Source: Odontocerum albicorne
Taxonomy: Eukaryota; Arthropoda; Insecta; Trichoptera; Odontoceridae
Reading direction: 5' to 3'
Length of the DNA stretch: 64,000 nucleotides
Assembly (NCBI GenBank): GCA_949825065.1
Contig: OX463842.1
Span: forward strand, 5,793,723-5,857,722
The translations under genes and the position numbers were made by a program. The notes under the pieces were generated by a model. It did no database searches. It saw only the letters and a program-made list of their open reading frames with translations, and was not told the DNA's origin. The first letter of the stretch is position 1. Each line of letters starts with the position of its first letter. This document shows positions 22,701 through 34,060 of the stretch, in pieces.

Positions 22701-23720
22701 AACTGAAATGCACAATTAAATTTTTTTCATAAATATTTTGCATACATTAATCACGTTTATTTTCATTTAAATAAATGGTAGACTCGACTTTTTTGATAAA
22801 AAATACTCAAAAAGATGTATATTTTTCAACTTATTTCAAAAAGTAAATATATGTGCCTTATCCATTAAAGGCTTAAATGTAGAGCCAGTGAAATGTGTGT
22901 TAGGTAAGAAAATTTCGTATTAAATAGATTACATTTCATACAAGCTCATATGAAATAACAAATATCCTTAAACTGTTCAATATTAGTAAAGTGCACGTTG
23001 GGTCCTTTTAAAGCATGTGCATCGTTTTGTATGAGTCCCATATTTTACTTCGTATTTTGAAGTCAAGAGCCTTTTCTTTTGAGTTCTTTTAAGGTGCAAA
23101 AAGGTTTTTTTATTCTGTAATCAATATATTTTTTATTCTATTGCTATAACCATGCTTTGTTATTTATATAACATATAAAAATATTACAATCATTGCTATG
23201 ATAATACTTAAAAAAAATAAACGTATGAAAAATCTTATGTTTATTTTCGTATGGATTTTTCGAATTGTAGAAAAAATTAAATTACGTTGAAATGCCCTTC
23301 CGCCACTGATCGTAGGTGCTTTTTGACGGGCCTCCGGAACCTGCGGAGGAAAAACTGTTTAATTATAAGAAAAAACTTTACAAAAGAAGTTTTTTTTTTC
23401 AGATATTTTACTACCGTACGCTGATAAAGAAACTTCAAATACAGCTAAATTATAAAAACACTGCGACCTTTTCAGGACAATGTAAAAAGCTTTAAGATAC
23501 TCGACCCTCCTAAAGTTAAATTTTGTTTAAAGAAGAGGTTTTAATAAATCAAATTTTGAAACTTTCGAAGTTTATTTTATGTTTTAAGCTCAAAGTAAAT
23601 AAATATATTTTCTTTTGGAAGTTTTCCTTTTCAATTTAGTGGCAGTTTCGATGAAAAGTCTTTTAAAAATATTGGCTTGATACAATGTTGATGCTTCATT
23701 TTTATTTAAAAAAAAATACT
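22701..23720. other. AT-rich sequence without a recognised feature
   Basis: Nothing assigned; a short GC-richer stretch at 23290-23350 is not repeated elsewhere. Confidence 0.5.
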
Positions 23721-23721
23721 A

Positions 23722-24300
23722 ACGACTCCAGTGGCCTAGTTGATAAGACGCTTGATTTACATCCGGGCGTTTCGAGTTCAATTTCTGATAGTACTCGAAA
23801 AAAAAATAAGGATCTTAGTCTGATAAAAGAGTTCATCTGGTAACAAAATATAGATGTGTACTAGTGTTGTTGCCTCTTAAAGTGTGGTAGTATTTCGAAC
23901 TCGTACGATTACGAATAACGAGTTTCATGTCTACTTCAGTGGTTGTAGAATCGAAAACTCGATTAAGGTATTGGTGAATATGTAAAATGCTCTAATTTCA
24001 CCCGAGAATTTCGGTCCTATTCCCGATAGTACTGAATAAAAAAATGCTCCTTATCTGATTAAAGAGTATGCTTGATACCAAGACTTGTACGCTTCGTGTA
24101 GTAGTGTTGCCAACACGTTCATTGATGAATTGGGATTTCATGTCTACTCTAGTGGTTCTATGCCCGAAAACTATATTGTAGCCAAAGACAATATTGTCTC
24201 CCAGTCACGCTTTTCAATTTGAATCTGTTGAAGGTATCATCCGAATTTATAGATATTCAACATATTTTGGTTTATCTTTATTTATGCCTTTAGGAGGTAG
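23722..24300 (+). mobile_element. SINE-like repeat in imperfect tandem copies
   Basis: First unit has an A-box-like GTGGCCTAGTTGATAAGACG (23731-23750), GTTTCGAGTTCAATTTC (B-box region) and GATAGTACT. The phrase CCCGATAGTACTGAATAAA recurs near 24022, about 238 bp later, and TCTACT(T/C)(T/C)AGTGGTT recurs at about 23931 and 24151. A related copy is at 28790-29230. Confidence 0.55.
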
Positions 24301-24599
24301 AAACACGTGCAGCGGGGATTAGTTTTCTGAGTGTATAAACAAAGACATATTTTACTTTATTATCGCCATGAATTCAATGAGCAAATTGTAAATTCTTGTA
24401 TTATTTTAATTTGAGATAAATAATATTAATACAAATATTAATGTCACAGATATATACTGTTTAGAATGCACGGCATTTTTTCAGTGTTTGGAGCTTATAA
24501 ATATTTAGTCTCTTACACATTTTAATTGTTAAAAATCTGATTAGAAAAATATCTTCGGAATATTTAAATTTTTAGATTTCCTTAGATAAAGCTATTATG

Positions 24600-24865
24600 A
24601 GTCACGTAAAATTTCATCCGAAGGATGTGTAAAGTTGAAGATATTGTCAGATGGGGACGACAGAGAAGAAGGTTCTGGATCGAACATGTATCCAGAATGG
24701 CGGAACCAAGAACCGTATGAATGGCCAGGGACAGTACCCCCAAGCAAGCAGCCCTCCAGGATGACCTCCCAAAAGATGAAAAGACAGCTGTCAGTCGACG
24801 TCACAAGAGGGAAACGATGATGCAACACCATAACAGGCCAACTGGCCTAAATAAGAGGATGAAGA
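24600..24865 (+). pseudogene. LINE reverse-transcriptase C-terminus, copy a
   Basis: In one plus frame: ILSDGDDREEGSG; in another: WGRQRRRFWIEHVSRMAEP, i.e. the RWxGHV.RM.. motif, followed by CCCTCCAGGATGACCTCCC, which in register reads like the Pro/Gly/Arg (GRPPGRPPKRW) motif. Frameshifted. Ends in ATGAAGAAG. Confidence 0.6.
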
Positions 24866-25034
24866 AGAATATTTTAAAACCATGAACAATGCTTGGATAT
24901 GTGAGAAATCAATGTTGAAAAACATGAAAAGAATATATATGTACACATACATCTTAAAAATTTAAACGATACGAGTTATATCGAAAAGTTTACAACAAGA
25001 GTAACAATTTTCCTTTGAAAAAGTTTATTGACAC

Positions 25035-25245
25035 GTCAAAAACATGTACCTGAGGGGTCGAGCGATGGCTCTACCTGCAGTCATTTTCAAAGGCAGGTTG
25101 GCTCTACCCCCAAGCAAGCAGACCTCCTGGACGACCTCCCAAAAGATGGAAAGATAGCTGGCAGTCGATGTCACAAAAGGGAAACAATGATGCAGGACCA
25201 TAACACGCCAACATGCCTAAAAGAAGAAGAAGAAGAGTAAAATTT
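25035..25245 (+). pseudogene. LINE reverse-transcriptase C-terminus, copy b
   Basis: Second copy of the same 3' end as 24600-24865, reading PPGRPPKRWKDSWQSMSQKG in one frame and ending AAAAGAAGAAGAAGAAGAG, a GAA-repeat tail typical of this LINE type. The two copies share about 130 bp of close similarity. Confidence 0.65.
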
Positions 25246-25925
25246 CACTGTTTATAATTATTTGATTCCTCAATAAATCTTAACAGTGGTTCATAAATCA
25301 CATTTATAAGACATTACTTCTATACATACTTTACGGATTTCATGCATAATATAAACTGTAACTTCTTCAAATTATGCAAATATCAAACCGTTTATTACAT
25401 AAACGGCGGTTAGACAAATGAATCATGGCTAACAACAGTCACATTATTGATTTAATAATAATTTGAATCCCTTATCGACCCTTCTACACCCCAGTGTCAC
25501 TTTCCTGCCGACCCTCTCCTACCTCCGACTCTGCCTGCCTGACTTGCTCGGGTACACACTCCTTGTTGGGTTGAGTTAAAAGGTAATTTCGCTAAGGGGC
25601 TGGAAAGTTGTAACAGATTTGTAGAGAATTTGCATAATATACCTATAATAATAAATATTTGAAATTAAATCATATCGGTAAAAGGTAAATCACATCGGTA
25701 TAAGGTAAACCATGTTTGTAAAGTAACGATTAGTTTCATGTGTTGTACAATATACTTTATATTATCCTGAGTCGTATTAACCGGGGCAGTAAAATATCCG
25801 ATTTTTTTAAGAACATTTTATATATTTCGAAATATTTGTACAAAAACCCACAACCCGGTTAAATCAACCCTGGATAATCGAGAGTATATTGTTTTTATTT
25901 ATTCATATACTTTATATATTGTTTA
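25246..25925. other. unassigned
   Basis: 25480-25570 is Pyr-rich and slightly GC-richer (CCTGCCGACCCTCTCC). A short direct repeat CATCGGTA.AAGGTAAA lies at 25685-25705. No gene pattern. Confidence 0.4.
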
Positions 25926-25929
25926 TTGT

Positions 25930-26172
25930 TAAGGAATTAAAGTTGTGTATGTTTAAAGACATTGTAATTTGTTTGATCAAACACTGTTTATTGCACTTTT
26001 TGTAACGGTATAACTCTACCGGTTTCAAGGCTTTCACCTCATTTTCAGGGGAGCACAAACAAGACTTATTCTTATTTGTGCTCCCCTGAAGATGAGGTGA
26101 AAGCCTTGAAACCAGTAGGGTTATACCGATACAAAAAGTGAAATAAACAGTGTTTGATAAAACAAATTACTA
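25930..26172. mobile_element. minimal Penelope-like palindrome
   Basis: Reverse terminal repeat 25960-26062 and forward 26075-26170 separated by a few bases. Forward arm keeps CTGAAGA, the GAGG/CCTT hairpin and GAA but has ACCAGT for ACCGGT. The reverse arm has CTGAAAA (core G changed). Confidence 0.78.
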
Positions 26173-26174
26173 TA

Positions 26175-27400
26175 TTCATATACTGTTGATTTCAACCTAG
26201 GACAAACAAACAAATCTCCGAATTTACAAAATCCAAGGTCGTTACACCAGCTTAGACAAACGCGTTCCAAAATTTTATGTAAGGCCGCTACTTAGCACAA
26301 ATACTACAATGTATTGTGTTGTGTGGTATTACCAATTTGAGCATTATCTTAAGCTCTAGCAACCTTCAAATCGTAGTCAAGATACAAGCCACTGGTCATA
26401 ACATCTACTATTTTTTAGCCTTTTTCGTCTCTTTGAATTTTTCTATCAAAGTATTGTTCTATATTTTTTAACACCACCCTTTTGTGATGATCTCAATACT
26501 TCGTTTACTCGAAACAATACCTCCAAAAAGTTCTATTATATCGTACGTTTTCCGAATTTCAATTTTGTCAAATTCCATTAGGTAACAAAAAAGCACAGTA
26601 TTGGAAATCAATAAACGTCCAAGTATTTAAAAAAAAAAAAACAAAATAACGTTTCAATCGTAGCAAGTGATCAAAGCAATTACGCATACAAAATTTATTT
26701 TACTTTGACCTCATACGAAACCAATCTATAAAAAGGGTTCGGTTAACTCAACCATATTTCATTGGTCTTTAAATTATGTTGGCCGTTTTGCCAATTCCAT
26801 TCCAAATGGAGTATTATCCGCCCGTACACGTATGCCTACGAAAATTTACTAACACCCATGATTCAATGTTTCAACATCCTCGACAAGAGGTACAAGGACC
26901 ACTGATCCTCGGCTTATATGGCTACGTGTTTTGAATTACAATCAGTGAAGAGAACATCCAGCGATTTCCTACAGTTTAACACATACTCCACATCTTTCAG
27001 AGATCAAAGTGACAATAAGTTGACAGCGTAGGGATAACGTGTGTGACTGTGTCTTAAGGGTGACTGTTTTAGGGGTGACTATGTGACTTTTATCGATATT
27101 CGTGCGCCTGAAGTCTATTCAGACAAATTTTCAGCGCCGAATAAATTTGAAAAGAGGTTCGGTTACATCACAGAAAAACTAAGTAAAAGCAAATTTTTTA
27201 AAATTTAATTAATGGACCGAAATCGTATTAAGATTTAAATAAACTAACTGACGATGGTGATATAAGTGGAATCAATGGTATCAAAATGATAACAAAAATA
27301 TTTATCTAAATAATCTGTCACTATGTGTATATTAATTAGATAAATCTCCAGCCCGGATGAGAAGACGCGATTTCGTCTCAGTGCATTTCATATAGTTTTT
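26175..27400. other. AT-rich sequence without a recognised gene
   Basis: No repeat or coding pattern that I could assign. 26885-27010 is slightly GC-richer. Confidence 0.45.
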
Positions 27401-27407
27401 TAGTGGA

Positions 27408-27476
27408 TTTCCTAGTCCACTAGCATACATTGCTAAAGATTTCTTAGTCCACTAGCGTCCATTGCTTAAGAGTTCT
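27408..27476. repeat. short direct repeat, two units
   Basis: CTAGTCCACTAGCATACATT and TTAGTCCACTAGCGTCCATT, about 36 bp apart. Confidence 0.6.
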
Positions 27477-27571
27477 ATTTAAAAACAAAATAATATATAA
27501 AAACCTTTCATTGAATTTAAGAGGAAGAAATAAAAAACACGCCATTTCTCTATCACGGAAGATAGAAACGA

Positions 27572-27650
27572 CATAGTGCCAGACTATGTTATTCAGGATA
27601 TAGTGCCAGACTATGTTATTCAGGATATAGTGCCAGACTATGTTATTCAT
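27572..27650. repeat. 27-bp tandem repeat, three units
   Basis: Unit ATAGTGCCAGACTATGTTAT plus TCAGGAT, repeated three times. The unit contains the near-palindrome ATAGTGCCAGACTAT. Confidence 0.85.
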
Positions 27651-28015
27651 TCAGGATCCACACACCTTCTCATACAACTCCTACGATTTGTCTGACTTTT
27701 TTTGTTTTCGTCTTCTAAAATATCATTCGTTCGATTCAATGTTATATTGCTTGGTCTTCCTCTACCACCCTTTCCACTTTTATTTGCACAATATATTTGT
27801 TTTGTTACTCTTTCTTCATTCATTCCGTCTACACGCCCAAACCATCTCAGAGTTCTCTGTCATATGTGAACATTGTCGTCCTAAGTTGTTCTGAGTGCAC
27901 GCATTTCTACAACATTTAGTCGGCTTGTTTCAGTTCTTTTACGTCCACATTTCACTCACACGCATAAAAAATTACACCAAAATACTATTGTGGACAATTA
28001 TTTTAACATTTTTTG
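27651..28015 (-). pseudogene. LINE reverse-transcriptase C-terminus
   Basis: Minus strand, with frameshifts: VSEMWT, NVVEMRALRTT, TLRWFGRVDGMNEERVTKQI, then SGKGGRGRPSNIT, LNRTNDILEDENKKSQ, TNRRSCMRRCVDPE. The order GSEMWTL, MRALR, LRWFGHVERM.E.R.TKQIY, GRGRP, ..RRACM.RC is that of the LINE tails at 47520, 48075, 48530, 32275 and 3665 in this window. Confidence 0.78.
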
Positions 28016-28269
28016 ATAACCTCCGATATTATTTTTGACTAATTCAATGAAATATTTAAATGAGTGATAAAAATAAATTTAACATTCAAATTATGACAAA
28101 CAGAATAAGAACGAATTATTTTCATCATAGACAACTATATACAGAATCATTTAAAAAATGTATTTATAAATTTTATCTGATTTTTTTTCTAAATGAGTAT
28201 TTGAATAAATTAGTTCTAGGCATTTATAATATTGTAGTTAAGCCCGTGATTTCTCATTTTTTTGTTTAA

Positions 28270-28490
28270 TGTAAATACTTAGTTTTTAATAAGAACTGCC
28301 TGGTTGTGTGATGTGGAATAATGGCTTGGAGCTTTTAATGCCGACAACAAATTCGATGTCAACTCACAAAGGCTGTCAGAAAAACAACTCTTCACAGGCG
28401 AAAGTGGGTTGTTTTTCAATGGCCACGGTAACCGGATGAGATTTTTTCACCCTTTGTGAAGTGATAATGTTGTCGTGAAATATCTCTACC
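28270..28490. other. unique moderately GC-rich block
   Basis: No second copy in the window, no open frame of note. Holds two related inverted phrases (TCACAAAGGCTGTCAG and CCCTTTGTGAAG). Candidate conserved non-coding sequence; not testable here. Confidence 0.25.
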
Positions 28491-28587
28491 ATTCAGTAAA
28501 TAATATAATATATTAACTTTAAAGGTATATATTTACCTTCACTTCAGTTAAATACTTGATAAAAAGAACAAACTTGAAAAGATAAAA

Positions 28588-28652
28588 AGTACTGAAAAAA
28601 AAAACACTTGTCTACTTTTCAGTTCTTCAAAGTGTTTTTTTTTCAGTCTTTA
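28588..28652. repeat. imperfect hairpin
   Basis: AAGTACTGAAAAAAAAAACAC and GTGTTTTTTTTTCAGTCTTT enclose a short centre (28590-28652). Confidence 0.6.
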
Positions 28653-28789
28653 TTTAAACTATATCATAAAATTTAGATATATTATAAAAATACATCACTA
28701 TCAAAGATAAACTACAGCGGACTATAAGATTTTTTCGATGAGATAACAGGATAACGCGGGACAGTTAAGGATGACATTTGGATGTGGCT

Positions 28790-29230
28790 CAATGACCTCT
28801 ATGGGTTTCCCGATTGAACACGTAAAAAAATGTTTCATTCTGGTAATAATACTCATATACGAAAGAAGTGTACGATTTTTTGTTTTCTGTTTATGTGTCG
28901 TAGTGTTGCTAAAACGCGCAATGACGAAACGCAAGCTTTGTGTCTACTCTAGTGTTTGTAATCTCAAAAGCTGGATTATTAAGGCCGAAGACAATGTTTT
29001 CTTTCTGTTGCGTTTTTAAATATTTCCGAAACACCAATTTGATTGCGTTGATGGGCACCATACGCACATTCAAGCGAATTTAAGTGCTCTTTTGCCAGTT
29101 TCTTATATTTAATCAGATATTTCGTTCTGATTAAGCGTTATGTGATCAATTTTTCTTCAGTTGAATATGTACAGCGAACAAACATATTTTTACTTCCTGA
29201 AGTGTATTTAGCTGTTTTGTCGTATATATT
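28790..29230 (+). repeat. SINE-like repeat, related to 23722-24300
   Basis: Shares TGTCTACTCTAGTG.TTGTA, GCCGAAGACAATGTTTTC and TAGTGTTGCTAAAACGCGC with the earlier copies. No clear tRNA-like head remains. Confidence 0.5.
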
Positions 29231-29925
29231 AATGATATATTAATGATGAAAAAAGATAGAAGATTTTTCCACAAAGCTCATCTAAGTTAGTCTATTACAA
29301 GACAAGTACTAAGCTTTTCTATGGTCATCAAAACGTCTAGACTCATTGAAATTACCCTTCCGATTATGACAAACCCCCAATAGGAGGAGAAAGTGCGACA
29401 CGGAGTATTCTAACCTAGACTTTGTTTTTAACCAAAACATCTGAAAAACGTTAAAGAAGCCTTAAGTTTAATTGATTTTTAGGATTTCCATTTCGTTGCT
29501 CCTCCTTCGCGCTGTCTTTTACTGTCCATGATATCAGATTCTAGAAACAAGTTACGGAGTACCACAAGACTCCCGTCGTTGATTTACTTCAAAAAGCAAC
29601 TTATAAAATATTACATATCTCTTCACTGACAGACGTGCTTCTCCACAACTCATATTTTTTTATCTTTTTTTCATCTGCCTCCTCTTTTCACAATAATAAG
29701 TCACATTTGCCAATTCTTTTACAGTTTTTTAATTTATATTGATTATTTCAGTATGTTTAGATTTTTTGTTGTTGGAAGAGAATAGGACAATAAACTATCC
29801 ATTGTTATACTTATAATAAAGAGTTTTAATAATTAGTGAGTTAAAGCACTAGACCATTTTTATTAGATTTGGGTATCACGGCAATTAAACATACAGCATC
29901 TGAGTTAAAAGGTCTTAACAAATAA
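29231..29925. other. AT-rich sequence without a recognised feature
   Basis: Nothing assigned. Confidence 0.45.
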
Positions 29926-29929
29926 GCCT

Positions 29930-30291
29930 CTTTTGTCGTCATGTACATAATTTGCCGTTAACTAAGAAAGTCATTCGATTTGTAACAACTGCATTTAGAC
30001 GACAAATTTCATAATTCGATTAGATGAGTTACACTTCTGACTGAAGGCAGATTGAAATTTCCCAGAGCAATCCCAACTAGTTACAGCCCTAACCATCTCG
30101 GCCTGGATACAGGAGCAGTTAATTTCCAGAAGTAAATGCACATTTCCAATTCAGTACACATTTAATCAGCCGTGCTAATTGGGTAAGGTGAACAGCGACC
30201 CGTGTGCTAAGTGGATTAGGCCGTTTCTACTCTTTGATAAATAACCCAATTACCACGCATATGTATAGTATAAATATTACTGTGCGACTAT
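29930..30291. promoter_or_regulatory. candidate cis-regulatory block beside the gap
   Basis: Unique, moderately GC-rich sequence free of the repeats that fill the rest of the window. It holds several homeodomain-type cores: TAATCAGCC, GCTAATTGGGTAA, GGATTAGGCC (a Bicoid/Otx-type GGATTA) and CCCAATTACC, plus CATATG just before the Ns. Such site clustering can occur by chance in AT-rich DNA; the call is inference. Confidence 0.25.
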
Positions 30292-30491
30292 NNNNNNNNN
30301 NNNNNNNNNNNNNNNNNNNNNNNNNNNNNNNNNNNNNNNNNNNNNNNNNNNNNNNNNNNNNNNNNNNNNNNNNNNNNNNNNNNNNNNNNNNNNNNNNNNN
30401 NNNNNNNNNNNNNNNNNNNNNNNNNNNNNNNNNNNNNNNNNNNNNNNNNNNNNNNNNNNNNNNNNNNNNNNNNNNNNNNNNNNNNNNNNNN
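30292..30491. other. assembly gap, 200 N
   Basis: Exactly 200 N, so the length is likely a placeholder rather than a measured gap. Confidence 0.99.
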
Positions 30492-30734
30492 ATTTAATTT
30501 TCGTTGTTTTTATGTGTTTATTTATTATTGCAACGGTTATATTATTATTGCGTAATATTCAATGAATTCAGAATTTTGATTTTTGGTTTACCTACGTTTT
30601 GTAGAATAATATTTCTTCTGGTTTAATCTATGTTTGCCTCAAAATGTAAGATATATTGATATCGTGTGCAGCTTTAGGAAATACATGAAGACAATACATA
30701 TTGGGAAGTCTTTAGAAATTTATGATTTTACGTG

Positions 30735-30955
30735 AACACTATGCACATACACTATACTCCACCTAAAGCCAAATGTGTTACTATCACACATCGGAAGATT
30801 TACAAAATTTTCTTTGTAGTTCGTCTTCCCGTTGTAAATTTTCTACCATTATCTTACCAAATATGTTTTTCGAAACGTATGTAGATGCGGAAAAGTTCTT
30901 AGGTCGCAGCCATCACCTTCCAGCCCTTACACTCAACTTTTTTTTCTCAATATAT
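30735..30955 (-). repeat. dispersed repeat L
   Basis: Reverse copy of the repeat at 42480-42770: CACCTAAAGCCAAATGTG, TTCGTCTTCCCGTTGTAAA, CGTATGTAGATGCGGAAAAG and CCAGCCCTTACACTCAAC. It lacks the 6 bp CTCGTA present in the other copy. Confidence 0.6.
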
Positions 30956-31054
30956 TGAATCTTTCAATAACTATGGGATCCAATCCCAAGTAAATACGCT
31001 CTTGAGGAGAGTCCGCTCTTTAAACAGCGTCATATAAATTGTCCTTTTTCTTTA

Positions 31055-31243
31055 TTTTTTTAATCTGGCGAGTTTATTGCCATGTGACAATCTCTTCCAA
31101 CCAACCAGAAAAATGTTTTTATAGGCCCTAAGTGTTAAGCAGACTGGAATCCTATTTAAAAAAAAATCTGGGTTCCAGCGGGGATCGAACCCGCAACCTC
31201 CGGATCGGCAGACAAGTGTCTTACCACCAGACCACGGAGGTTG
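31055..31243 (-). mobile_element. tRNA-derived SINE
   Basis: The clearest reversed copy. Body end AATCTGGCGAGTTTATTGCC at 31062, CCAACCAACCAG, then the head with GGGATCGAACC (reversed B box, 31181-31191), GACAAGTGTCTTACC and ACCACGGAGGTTGTC. Confidence 0.75.
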
Positions 31244-31398
31244 TCTTTCTTGTTAACCCCTAAAATATATGTCAAACTTGAAATACGTATCTACAATAAA
31301 TTTATACAGCTTCAATGTATTCATATGTCTTGCAATATGATCAACTTCACTTTATATTTTAAGGGTGGAACTGTGATTCTGTATTTGTTTTTTTCAAT

Positions 31399-31660
31399 AT
31401 TTATTATTTCTTCTTCTTCTTCTCAGTGTCATGTCAGGTTCATGAGAGTAAATATCTTTGTCCCCGGCAGCCTGAAAAATATCTACAACGCCTCTTATGC
31501 CAGTCCAATCACGTATATTGCGGAGACAGGAGATTTGCCTCCTGCCAACATCTCTTCGGCCTTCTAGTTTGCCTTGGATGATCAGTTGCGGTAATTTGTA
31601 CTTTTCTCATCTAAGTACATGACCCAAGTAGGACACCTTTCAGATTTTAATATTATTTAT
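31399..31660 (-). pseudogene. LINE (RTE-like) 3' end, copy 2
   Basis: Starts with the CTT repeat (GAA tail on the minus strand), then CAGTGTCATGTCAGG, TTTGTCCCCGGCAGCCTGAA and CCAGTCCAATCACGTATATT, the complement of the NIRDWTG-coding region. Closely parallel to 47666-48045 and 6200-6600. Truncated after the GHVLRG region near 31655. Confidence 0.8.
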
Positions 31661-32274
31661 TATAATAATATATTATTATTTCTAACAATGTTTATTTGGT
31701 AGAATAAATTTTAAACGTGGAAACTTCACCTTCTCAAAGCGATCTTGAGCCATTCTGAGTGTGCGTTTTTTTAAATTTAATGTGTGTTTAACTTGACAAG
31801 TTTTAGCAGTCAGTCTTTTAAGTTCTCTTCTTCATATACGTTCAAGTTTCTGTTAAATAAGTTTTCGAGGTTGTGTATTTTTTTCCATAAAAAAGAAATA
31901 GGCGTTGAAATAAAGAAATTAAACATCGTTATTGTAGTTATAAAACGAATGATTTTTGAAACACAATTAAATGCAATGATAATTTATCGCCACTTTGCAG
32001 CACGCGTCCCGCCCAGTTTCGTGAGACAGTTGCATGTTAAGGGTAGGGAAATTTTCTACATTGTTCAGCTACTAAAAAAGAACCTATTTCCTTCATAAAT
32101 TATCATTTTCCAACATATGAACGCTTCTTAAAAGGATTTTTTTTCTTTATTCTTACTGACTTATTAATTAACTTGTTTCCCTTATTCTGTAGTAACGTTA
32201 TGCCATCTTCTCTTATTGTAGAACTACTCAATAAGACTTATTTTCTTCACTGTACGCCTAAAAATATGACTTAT

Positions 32275-32480
32275 TTTCATTGTTCATACATACGAGTACA
32301 TATCATCACACTGAGTCCGTCACGGGGTAAGCATAGAGAACATAACCTCATTTTTTTAAATCTAAGATAAACAACTTTCACCACCTTCACATTCATACAT
32401 CTCGTCATGCACAATCTTCTATTTTTAATAAGTCTCACTTTACCTTTTTTCAAAGTCTGCCCCACTTAATTCAGCAACGA
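32275..32480 (-). pseudogene. LINE reverse-transcriptase extreme C-terminus
   Basis: Open minus frame from 32465: MGQTLKKGKVRLIKNRRLCM, TRCMNVKVVKVVYLRFKK. This fits the (DQ)I.EILKKGxVRSxRNRRxCM.RCMNVDEAKxV order of insect LINE tails. TACGAGTA at 32291-32298. Confidence 0.65.
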
Positions 32481-32484
32481 TGCC

Positions 32485-33105
32485 TCGGTCTACTTTTTCC
32501 ACGAACCCCTTGCTCTTTTAACTTGTATAATTGCTTAGTTATTTTTCGGAAGTAAATAAATAATCTTATATAATTTTTATAAATACGAGTTTTGCAATAA
32601 AATAAATGGGCTTTACAAAATATTCAGGTAACTTTCTGAGGATAATTTAAATAAAATATTAAAATAAATTCATTAGAGATTAAGATAAGTCAAATAATTT
32701 ACAAATAACATTTCAAATATGAAAATACATTTAAAATTTAAGCTAACAAAAAAATATTACGAAGTATTAAAATAAAAACTTCAATAACAAAAATGAAACT
32801 TAAAAGGAGAAATATAATAATTCTGTCCTGTTAACAATATTCGTATTTTTCCCATATTCATGATAATATTGAACGGAAATAATTCATCCCTCATACATAC
32901 ACCCACCCTCTTTTCCATTTATAGATATCATCGAAACTTATTTTATTTAGGCACATTATCAACCGTCACATATTATTTTATCTTCTTCTCCTTTCCACAT
33001 ATGTATTTATCTTTCATCTCTCCCTTGATCCAATCTGTCGATACCATTCGCCCTCTGACGTCAGTTCGATAAAATGCTTCTTAGTATTTCTTCCACTTCT
33101 CCTAC
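32485..33105. other. AT-rich sequence without a recognised feature
   Basis: Pyrimidine-rich short frames; a decayed minus-strand LINE is possible at 32990-33100 but not supportable. Confidence 0.35.
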
Positions 33106-33107
33106 TC

Positions 33108-33240
33108 CAGGAATCGGCAAGCTTTGGATCGCGATCGACCGGTCGATCTCAGCACATTTATAGTCGACAGAGAAGGCTTTTATGCAATATTTATAAACGA
33201 GGCATTTGATACTAGAATGAAAAAAAAGGTTCCGTGACCG
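33108..33240. repeat. possible hAT-type element end
   Basis: CAGGAATCGGCAAGCTTTGG followed by CGCGATCGACCGGTCGATC resembles the CAGGGGTCGGCAA..-type ends of some hAT non-autonomous elements. A related GGGTCGGCAACCTTTTG lies at 52709. No partner end was identified. Confidence 0.3.
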
Positions 33241-33389
33241 AGTGTAGACGTTCTTAGTAGCTCAATTCGGGAATATGGTGCCGAAAAAAATCTAAATTCT
33301 GAATGGTAAAACAATACACATATAAATTCCCTGTCTGGTAAAGAGAGAGAGAGAGGACAGAACGTCAGAATTGCCTATCGCACAACACA

Positions 33390-33540
33390 TTTTTGACCTA
33401 CCTCCCCCATTCATGAATCTTCTTAGACAAATTCTATGATTTTTATAACTAATTCATTTCTTACTTTCAAAATATCATTGGGATGATTCAACTACATTTT
33501 CTTTGATTTTTATCAACCTCTATTTCCACTTATATTATGC
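33390..33540 (-). pseudogene. possible LINE fragment
   Basis: Minus frame NHPNDILKVRNELVIKI with a preceding ISGNRG matches the SGKGGRGRPSN..NDILEDENK region of 27651-28015 loosely. Truncated by the mariner remnant at 33541. Confidence 0.4.
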
Positions 33541-34060
33541 AGGGTGGCCCATGAAAGGCTGAAGGATGTACATCGCTATACTGCGCACACTGCCATGTCC
33601 ATTACTCTGGCAGTGTGCGCAGTAGCTCCATTCTGCTGGAATTATACTTCCTGGTTATCTTTGACTGCTGGGTGTAAAATAATTTAAGCGTTGTCCTATA
33701 TATATGTAGAGCCCCGTTGATTCTTTCTGGCTGACCTTCCTCATTTTCAAAGAAATAGGGGCCGATAACTCTTTCAGCTATAACACCGCACTAAAAAGTG
33801 AGTTTTTGAGGATGCAATTAATGCTGATGCAATTCCCAGGGATTCTCAGTACCCCAAAATCTGCAGTTTTGTTTGTTGATGTATCCGTTTAAATGAAAAT
33901 GGGCCTCATCACTCATTATTAAGTTATACAAAAAGTTGTTGTTATCTCTGGCTAGGTGTTGGAATCAAATGGCATACTGCCAGAACTGCTGAGTATCTTG
34001 GGGTAGTAAAGCTCTAAAACCTGAAAAAAAAATCGAAAATGAACAAGTTATGACTTTTTC
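33541..34060 (-). pseudogene. mariner-like (DDE) transposase remnant
   Basis: Minus strand, with a few stops and frameshifts, from about 34015: ALLPQDTQQFWQYAI, FQHLARDNNNFLYNLI, MSDEAHFHLNGYINKQNCRF, WGTENPWELHQH, VIAERVIGPYFFENEEGQ, then FQQNGATAHTARVMDM. SDEAHFHLNGY.NKQN.R.WG.ENP holds the first catalytic Asp of a mariner/Tc-type transposase. The QQDGATAHTA motif of the family holds the second, here Asn (QQNG). The N-terminal DNA-binding part and the C-terminus are absent. Transposition role only; dead copy. Confidence 0.8.

Noticed and set aside
30204..30497. 97-codon frame across the gap
   Set aside because: Made of Ns from the 200-N gap.
31181..31191. tRNA gene suggested by GGTTCGATCCC-type B boxes (also at 63413 and 57100)
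   Set aside because: No acceptor stem or complete cloverleaf, and each is followed by the same SINE body; these are tRNA-derived SINE heads.
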